Assembly: GCF_008271655.1 (NCBI RefSeq)
Contig: NZ_VKKX01000044.1
Coordinates: 171,763 to 235,762, forward strand
DNA from: Gemmobacter caeruleus
GTDB lineage: Bacteria > Pseudomonadota > Alphaproteobacteria > Rhodobacterales > Rhodobacteraceae
DNA: 64,000 bases
Reading direction: 5' to 3'
Below, piece after piece: positions 54,722 through 64,000 of the stretch (position 1 is the first letter of the stretch; each line of letters opens with the position of its first letter). Made by a program: the position numbers and the translations under genes. The notes below the pieces were generated by a model. That model made no database searches and was not told the DNA's origin. It saw nothing but the letters and a program-made list of their open reading frames with translations.

Positions 54722-56064
54722 CGCCCCGCGCGGCGCAGGGTGACGGCGAAACAAGACCCCTTGCCGGGTTCGGAACGCAATTCCAGCCCGTGATCGAGCG
54801 CGGCGCAGGCGCGTTCCACGATGGCAAGGCCCAGCCCCATGCCTTCGGCCGCCGAGGCTTTGGCCTCCAGCCGGTGAAATTCGCGAAAAATCGCGGCGCG
54901 GTCGGCCTCGGCGATGCCGGGGCCGGTGTCATGCACCTCGATCGCCAGCGCGCCGCCGCGATGGCGCACACCAACCAGCACCCGGCCCTGCCGGGTATAG
55001 CGCAGCGCATTGCCGATCAGGTTTTGCAGGATACGGCGCAGCCAGTGCCCGTCGGTCAGCGCGACCGCCCCGCTGGGCACCAGCCGGAATTCCAGCCCGC
55101 GCGCCCGGGCCAGCGCGCCAAATTCATCGGCCAGCGGCCGCAGCACCCGCGCCAGCGCCACCGGCCCCGGGCTGACCGCAAAGCGCCCGGTTTCCAGCCG
55201 CGAGATATCGAGCAACTGCGTCAGGATGCCATCCACCTGATCGAGCGCGTTCTGCGCCTTGGCCAGCGCCGCCCCAGCCTCGGCCCCGGTGGCGCCGCCT
55301 TCGACCAGCCCGATGAACAGCCGTGCCGCCGCCAGCGGCTGCAACAGATCATGCGAGGCGGCGGCGACGAATCGTGCCCGCGCGGTATGAGTGCGCCCGG
55401 CCTCCTCCATCGCCTCGGCATGGGCGGCGCTGCGTTCGCGGCGCACCGCGTCGCTGACATCGGTCTGCACGATCACCGTGCCGCCATTGGCCATCCGCCG
55501 CTCTGACACCTGAAGCCAGAGATCGCGCACCAGCCCGACATTGAACACGGTCTGCCCGTCGCCATGGCGCCGCCGCCGCCGGGTGGCCCAGACCTCGGGC
55601 GTTTCATCCTCGGGCAGCGCGAGATAGCGCGAGATGCTGATCAGATCGACATAATCCCAGAAATCCAGCCCCGGTTGCAGATGCGGCTGCACATCGGGGA
55701 AATGCGCGCAGAATTGCGCATTGCACATGACCAGCTTTTCATCCGGGCCGAACAGGGCAAACCCCTCATCCACCGCACCGATCGCATCGGCCAGATTGCG
55801 CCGCGCGGTCTGTGCCTCGCGCGTGGCCTCGGTCAGCTGCGCATGGCTGCGGTTCAGCGCCTCTAGCGCGCGGTTCAGATCATGGGTGCGGCTGCGGACC
55901 TGATCTTCCAGCAGGGCGGCGCGCTGAAATTCGGCATAGGCGGCGCCGCCGGCATCGGTCGCGGCCTCGACCCGGCGCATCAGCGCATCGGCGATGATCA
56001 GCAGCTTTTCCCGCTGGCGTTCTGGCGTGTCGCCCGGGCTGAGCAGTGCCTCGGGGCCGGTCAT
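54718..56064 (-). CDS. Cytoplasmic PAS-7 histidine kinase, NahK-like
   Basis: A 448-residue kinase with no membrane segment. A coiled-coil region (about 11-90) precedes a PAS domain (about 91-205, AIGAVDEGFALFGPDEKLVMCNAQFC), the phosphoacceptor H238 in FVAAASHDLLQPL, and an ATPase domain with N box NLIGNALRYT, DTGPGI and GMGLGLAIV. The architecture resembles NahK of Pseudomonas. It overlaps the FIST gene by ATGA, and that gene overlaps the regulator, so the three are translated together. Confidence 0.88.
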   Translation of the reverse strand: MTGPEALLSPGDTPERQREKLLIIADALMRRVEAATDAGGAAYAEFQRAALLEDQVRSRTHDLNRALEALNRSHAQLTEATREAQTARRNLADAIGAVDEGFALFGPDEKLVMCNAQFCAHFPDVQPHLQPGLDFWDYVDLISISRYLALPEDETPEVWATRRRRRHGDGQTVFNVGLVRDLWLQVSERRMANGGTVIVQTDVSDAVRRERSAAHAEAMEEAGRTHTARARFVAAASHDLLQPLAAARLFIGLVEGGATGAEAGAALAKAQNALDQVDGILTQLLDISRLETGRFAVSPGPVALARVLRPLADEFGALARARGLEFRLVPSGAVALTDGHWLRRILQNLIGNALRYTRQGRVLVGVRHRGGALAIEVHDTGPGIAEADRAAIFREFHRLEAKASAAEGMGLGLAIVERACAALDHGLELRSEPGKGSCFAVTLRRAGR

Positions 56065-57164
56065 GACGCCTCGGCGGGATAAAAGGCGATGGCGGTCATG
56101 GTCTGGTTCACATGCAGCGTGTTGAACTGTTCGCCATAGGTCGAAAAGCCCACGACGCGATGGCGGCGCAGCACCTCGGAGAGCGCGGGCGTAACCTGTT
56201 TCGATTGCGCCTCCATCCGGCGCAGGATGCAGTCGCAGGCCAGAATGTCGGCCGGCCCCTCCAGCCCTTGCAGCGCCCTGTCCAGATGACTGACCAGATC
56301 GTCGGGTTCGGCCAGCGTCAGCACCAGACCCTCGTCGATGGCTGCGAAAAAGACCAGATCGCCATTCGGCGCCACCTCGCGGATGGCGCGCACATGATGC
56401 CGCCCGCCCAGCCGCACCACCACCGGATGCGCGGCAAAGGTGAAGGGATCCAGATCGCCGGGCGCCTTGCCCAGCAGGCGGGCATATTCGGGCGCGGCGG
56501 GTTCGGCATTGATGCGCCGCACGATGCGTTGCGCGGGGTCGGCCTCGGTCACCACCATGCGGATATCGGTCGGGTGCAGGTGGTCAAGGTTGAAGACCCG
56601 CACCCGCCCGCGCCCGCGCACCAGCGCCAGCACCGCCGCATCGCGCAGCGCCCGCCCGTCATGCAGCACGAAAGCCTCGCGGAAGCGCGTGCCATCGCCC
56701 GCCGATCCGCCACAAAGCGGCACCGGCCCCAGCCCCACGGCCATGGCGGCCATCAGCTCATCCTCGCGGATCGACAGGCCATCGACCATCTGAAAGGCAA
56801 ACTCCGCCGGCCAGTCGGGCCGCCGTGCCGCCAGCGAGGCGCGCGCGCGCACCAGATCGTCGATCAGCCCCTCGCGATCCAGCGAGGCGAGGTTTTCGAT
56901 GCACAGGATCTCGGCCGCGAAATCCGACGCGGGCAGGCCCACGGCCAGCACGCCCCCCTCGGCATAGCCCGAGGGCGCGATTTCGCCCGCCGTGGTGCAG
57001 CCGATCACCGGCCCGGCAAAGGCCACATCCTGCATCAGCGCGGCCAGATCGGCCTCGGGCGTGGCAAACAGCAGGACCAGCGCAAACGGCCCCGCGCCCA
57101 GCATTTCCGCCAGCGCGGCGGCCGGCCTCGGGTGGTCGCCGGGAACATAGCCGCGCGCGATCAT
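56061..57164 (-). CDS. FIST-domain sensor protein, NosP-like
   Basis: A 367-residue protein with FIST N (VIGCTTAGEIAPSGYAEGGV, PLCGGSAGDGTRF) and FIST C (CILRRMEAQ ... VVGFSTYGEQFNTLHVNQTMTAIAFYP) domains. No signal peptide or membrane segment. FIST proteins named NosP bind haem and nitric oxide and inhibit a co-encoded kinase. The cotranscribed kinase and regulator fit that arrangement; haem binding is not shown by sequence alone. Confidence 0.85.
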   Translation of the reverse strand: MIARGYVPGDHPRPAAALAEMLGAGPFALVLLFATPEADLAALMQDVAFAGPVIGCTTAGEIAPSGYAEGGVLAVGLPASDFAAEILCIENLASLDREGLIDDLVRARASLAARRPDWPAEFAFQMVDGLSIREDELMAAMAVGLGPVPLCGGSAGDGTRFREAFVLHDGRALRDAAVLALVRGRGRVRVFNLDHLHPTDIRMVVTEADPAQRIVRRINAEPAAPEYARLLGKAPGDLDPFTFAAHPVVVRLGGRHHVRAIREVAPNGDLVFFAAIDEGLVLTLAEPDDLVSHLDRALQGLEGPADILACDCILRRMEAQSKQVTPALSEVLRRHRVVGFSTYGEQFNTLHVNQTMTAIAFYPAEAS

Positions 57165-57835
57165 GGACCGTCATCCGCCGGCGTGTCGGGCATCAGCGTG
57201 GAAAACCGCGCCGCATTGGCCATCAGCACCGCCTGGGTGCGGCTTTGCACCCGCAGCTTGCGCATGATGGCGGTGACATGGGCCTTGACCGTCGCCTCGG
57301 TGATCGAAAGGTCATAGGCGATCTGCTTGTTCAGCCGCCCCTCGCACAGAAGTTGCAGAATGCGCGCCTGCTGGCGTGTCAGCTCCGACAGCCGCTCCAG
57401 CGCGCGATCCTCGGGCTGGCTCTCGGGCGGGACAAAACCTTCGGGTTCATAGACCCGCCCCTCGGCCAGCGCGGCAAAGGCCGCCACAAAGACCTCGCGC
57501 CGGGCATGTTTGGGCACAAATCCCGCGGCCCCGGCCCGCAGCGCGGCGGCGATGACGCGCGGATCCTCCAGCGATGACACGACCAGCACCGGCACGCCCC
57601 CCGCCGCACCGATCAGCCGGATCAGCCCATCGACGCCGGTCACATCCGGCAGATGCAGGTCGAACAGGATGACATCGGGCGCCGGCGTCAGTTCCAGCCG
57701 CTTGAGCGCGGTATCCAGCCGCTCCGCGGTTTCGACCGTGGGAATACCGATCAGCATGCGCAGGGTCAGCCCGAGCGCATCGCAGAACAGCGGATGGTCG
57801 TCGATGATCAGCGCGCGCGCGAATTGGTCTGGCAA
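57161..57835 (-). CDS. NarL/LuxR-type response regulator
   Basis: A 224-residue regulator: receiver domain with acceptor D59 (ILFDLHLPDVTG), switch VVSS and K in FVPKHARRE; C-terminal HTH ELTRQQARILQLLCEGRLNKQIAYDLSITEATVKAHVTAIMRKL. First gene of the three-gene signalling unit, and probable output of the adjacent kinase. Targets unknown. Confidence 0.9.
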   Translation of the reverse strand: MPDQFARALIIDDHPLFCDALGLTLRMLIGIPTVETAERLDTALKRLELTPAPDVILFDLHLPDVTGVDGLIRLIGAAGGVPVLVVSSLEDPRVIAAALRAGAAGFVPKHARREVFVAAFAALAEGRVYEPEGFVPPESQPEDRALERLSELTRQQARILQLLCEGRLNKQIAYDLSITEATVKAHVTAIMRKLRVQSRTQAVLMANAARFSTLMPDTPADDGP

Positions 57836-57891
57836 ACCGGCCTCCCCTGCCGAGAGGCCAGTTTAGCGCGCCCACGCCCGGCGGCAAGCCG

Positions 57892-61636
<3,745 letters not shown>

Positions 61637-61640
<4 letters not shown>

Positions 61641-63064
61641 GCCCGCAGGATGCCGTCATACAGCGCGGCATAGGCGGCGGCCGAGGCCTCCCATCCCACG
61701 GGCTGCGCCATGGCGCGCTTGACGATCTGCGCCCAGGTCTTCGGCGCGGCATGCAGCGCGACCAGCCGGCGCAGCGCCTCGGCAAAGGCGGGGGCGTCGG
61801 TCGGCTGGAAGGTCAGCCCCGTCGCCACCCCCTGCGCCAGCGCCGCCGGATTGGCATGGATCACCGTATCGGCCAGCCCGCCCACGGCTGCCACCACCGG
61901 CACCGTGCCATAGCGCAGGCCATACATCTGCGTCAGGCCGCAGGGCTCGAACCGCGACGGCACCAGCACGGCATCGCCCCCGGCGAACATGCGGTGGCTC
62001 AGCCCCTCGTCATAGCCGATGGTCACGCCGACCCGGCCGGGAAAGCGGTTGGCCAGGGCCAGCATCGCGGCCTCCAGCGCCTTGTCGCCCGAACCGAGCA
62101 AGACCAGCCCGCCCCCGGCGGCGATGAAATCTGGCAGCACCTCGGGCAGCAGATCCATCCCCTTCTGATCGGTCAGGCGGCTGACCACGATCGCCAGCGG
62201 CCCCGGCACCTCCAGCCCGTATTCGGCACAAAGTGCGGCCCGCGCGACGGCCTTGCGCCCGGGCTTTTTCAGCGAATAGGGGGTGTCCTCGACCTCGGGG
62301 TTCCAGACGGTTTCATCCACCCCGTTCAGGATGCCCGCCACATCGGCGGCCCGCGCCTCGATCAGGCCTTGCAGACCCAGCCCGAATTCCGGGCGCATCA
62401 GCTCGGCCGCATAGCTGGGCGAGACGGTGGTGATCTTGTCCGCCGTGACCATCCCGGCCTTGAGACTGGACAGCCCGCCATAATATTCCAGCGCGGCCGG
62501 GTGGAATTCGTGGCGCGGCAGGCGCAGCGTCTCCAGCATCCAGTCCGGCGCCCAGCCCTGAAAGGCGATGTTGTGAATGGTGATCACCGTCGCCACATCG
62601 CGCGGCCCGCCATAGGCCAGATAGGCCGGCGCGAACCCGGCCTGCCAGTCATGCGCATGCAGCACCTGCGGCCGCCAGCCATCGCCCAGCCCGAACCGCG
62701 CGATCCGCGCCGCGACCCAGCTCAGCGCGGCAAAGCGCTGCGGATTGTCGGGCCAGTCCACGCCGCCGCTGTTGTAAGGCCCGCCATCACGATCAAAAAG
62801 ATGCGGCGCCTCCAGCAGCAGCATCGCCACCCCGTCCACCTCGCCGGCCTTCACCACACCGCGCCCGCCGAACAGATCCTGCTCGACAAAGACCTCGGGC
62901 CAATCCGCGATACGGGCGCGCAAGCCGCGATAGGCCGGCATCAGCACCCGCATCTCCCAGCCCTGCCCCGCCAGCGCCCCCGGCAGCGCCCCCACCACAT
63001 CGGCCAGCCCGCCGGTCTTGACCAGCGGCACGCATTCCGACGCAACCGACAGAACCCGCTTCAT
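61637..63064 (-). CDS. glgA: Glycogen synthase (ADP-glucose)
   Basis: A 475-residue GT5 glycosyltransferase. KTGGLADVVGALP (K16) binds ADP-glucose; PSRFEPCGLTQMYGLRYGTVPVV is the C-terminal E-x7-E region; HAHDWQAGFAPAYL is typical. ATG 63064 follows a ribosome site provided by half-repeat D. Confidence 0.95.
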
Positions 63065-63074
63065 CCGACATGTT

Positions 63075-63127
63075 CCTTCATCTGTTCACAAATATCCCCG
63101 GGGGGTGCGGGGGGCAGGCAGCCCCCC
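63075..63127 (-). repeat. Intergenic repeat, half copy D (between glgC and glgA)
   Basis: On the minus strand: GGGGGGCTGCCTGCCCCCC hairpin (63109-63127), then CACCCCCCGGGGATATTTGTGAACAGATGAAGGAAC. It is the same unit as copy C and again ends in a purine-rich GAAGGA just before a gene start (glgA). One base differs (GGGGATATTT rather than GAGGATATTT). Confidence 0.83.
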
Positions 63128-63148
63128 CCCCGGGACGCGGCGCGCCGC

Positions 63149-64000
63149 TCAGAGCTTCGCGCGTGACCAGCCGTCTATCATATCCTTGGTGACCAGCACG
63201 ATGCCATTTTCCGACCGGCGGAACCATTTCGCATCTTCCTCGGGGTCTTGCCCGATGACCAGCCCCTCGGGGATGATGACGCCGCGGTCGATCACGCAAT
63301 TCTTCAGATCGGCCTTGCGGTTGACCACCACCTGCGGCAGCGCCACCACATATTCCAGACTGGAAAAGCTGTGGGTGCGGCAGCCGGTGAACAACAGGCT
63401 GTTGCGCACCTCCGACCCCGAAACGATGCAATCGCCCGAAACCAGCGACGACACCGCCGACCCGCGCCGGCCATCCTCGTCATGGATGAACTTTGCCGGC
63501 GGCACGATCTCGGCATAGGTCCAGATCGGCCAGCTGTTGTCATAGAGATCAAGCTTCGGCACGAAATCGGTGAGGTCGATATTGGCCTGCCAGAAGGCGT
63601 CGATCGTGCCGACATCGCGCCAATAGGGCTCGTCCTCCAGCCCGCTGGTGACGCAGCTGTCGGAGAAACGATGCGCCACGGCCTTGCCGTTCTTCACGAT
63701 CTCGGGGATCAGGTCAAAGCCGAAATCGTGGCTGGAATTGTCATCCTGCATGTCGCGCTGCAGCAGGTCGCGCAGGAAGGCCCAGTCAAAGACATAGATC
63801 CCCATCGAGGCCAGCGCGTTTTCCGGGTCGCCCGGAATGCCGGGCGGGTCTTTCGGCTTTTCGAGAAAAGCCGTGATGCGCATGTCCTTGTCCACATGCA
63901 TCACGCCAAAGGCAGTCGCCTCCATCCGCGGCACGGTCAGGCAGCCGATGGTCACATCGGCGCCCGATTCCACATGCTGCTGCAACATCACCTCGTAATC
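63149..64000 (-). CDS. glgC: Glucose-1-phosphate adenylyltransferase, 5' part outside the window
   Basis: The frame is open to base 64000, so about a third of the protein (N-terminal nucleotide-binding part with the pyrophosphorylase loop) lies to the right. The visible 284 residues contain [44 protein letters not shown] and the C-terminal left-handed beta helix ([35 protein letters not shown]). It makes ADP-glucose, the committed step of glycogen synthesis. Confidence 0.93.
   Translation of the reverse strand, partial: DYEVMLQQHVESGADVTIGCLTVPRMEATAFGVMHVDKDMRITAFLEKPKDPPGIPGDPENALASMGIYVFDWAFLRDLLQRDMQDDNSSHDFGFDLIPEIVKNGKAVAHRFSDSCVTSGLEDEPYWRDVGTIDAFWQANIDLTDFVPKLDLYDNSWPIWTYAEIVPPAKFIHDEDGRRGSAVSSLVSGDCIVSGSEVRNSLLFTGCRTHSFSSLEYVVALPQVVVNRKADLKNCVIDRGVIIPEGLVIGQDPEEDAKWFRRSENGIVLVTKDMIDGWSRAKL

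Noticed and set aside
62793-63071. Alternative start ATG at 63071 for the glycogen synthase gene
   Set aside because: It is in another frame and gives a 92-residue shadow; ATG 63064 continues as GlgA.

Overview
The window is about 64 kb of GC-rich chromosomal DNA. It most likely comes from an alphaproteobacterium of the order Rhodobacterales (Rhodobacter/Paracoccaceae type). The grounds are strong G/C preference at third codon positions and several lineage-typical genes: a DksA homologue with one zinc-finger cysteine, a PIN protein of the RSP_2648 type, a short alphaproteobacterial Ate, DUF2852, DUF2927 and DUF6778-like proteins, and an acetolactate synthase carrying GEAS in place of GDGS. 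No phage, transposase, plasmid function or CRISPR array is visible. Gene density is high and many neighbours overlap by ATGA. The species assignment is inference.

Left part (1-24.5 kb): a Dps end, agmatinase, rpsB-tsf, an orphan LuxR-type regulator divergent from a FOXRED1-like flavoprotein, a SulP permease, rpe, an HI0933-type flavoprotein, two identical tRNA-Gln(TTG) genes each with its own promoter, and dksA. Then comes a MoxR / DUF2927 / small membrane protein / VWA / DedA / M48 group, followed by glnE and the Entner-Doudoroff pair edd-eda. The 776 bases at 13441-14216 hold no convincing gene.

Middle part (24.5-44.7 kb): a lipoprotein, an RlmI-type methyltransferase coupled to a PIN protein, a YbaK-type deacylase, a TetR-SMR efflux pair with three operators, DUF2852, RDD, ate-VOC, PhoX, the ilvBN operon with a leader-peptide attenuator, ccmF-ccmH, and an arginine/citrulline catabolic set (Lrp, arginase, CtlX, ornithine cyclodeaminase).

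Right part (44.7-64 kb): carbohydrate uptake and storage. An alpha-glucoside ABC system (aglEFGAK) diverges from its LacI-type regulator, beta-glucosidase and glucokinase. A predicted cytoplasmic signalling trio (FIST-domain protein, histidine kinase, NarL-type regulator) resembles NosP/NahK nitric-oxide systems. A glycogen cluster (glgC-glgA-glgX-pgm) follows and runs off the right edge. Sugar import, glucose phosphorylation, glucose-1-phosphate/glucose-6-phosphate interconversion and glycogen synthesis therefore sit together.

The main non-coding features are a dispersed repeat present as two complete palindromic copies and two half copies (the halves sit between ilvB/ilvN and glgC/glgA, where they appear to provide the ribosome-binding site), the ilv attenuator, and several inverted-repeat operators.
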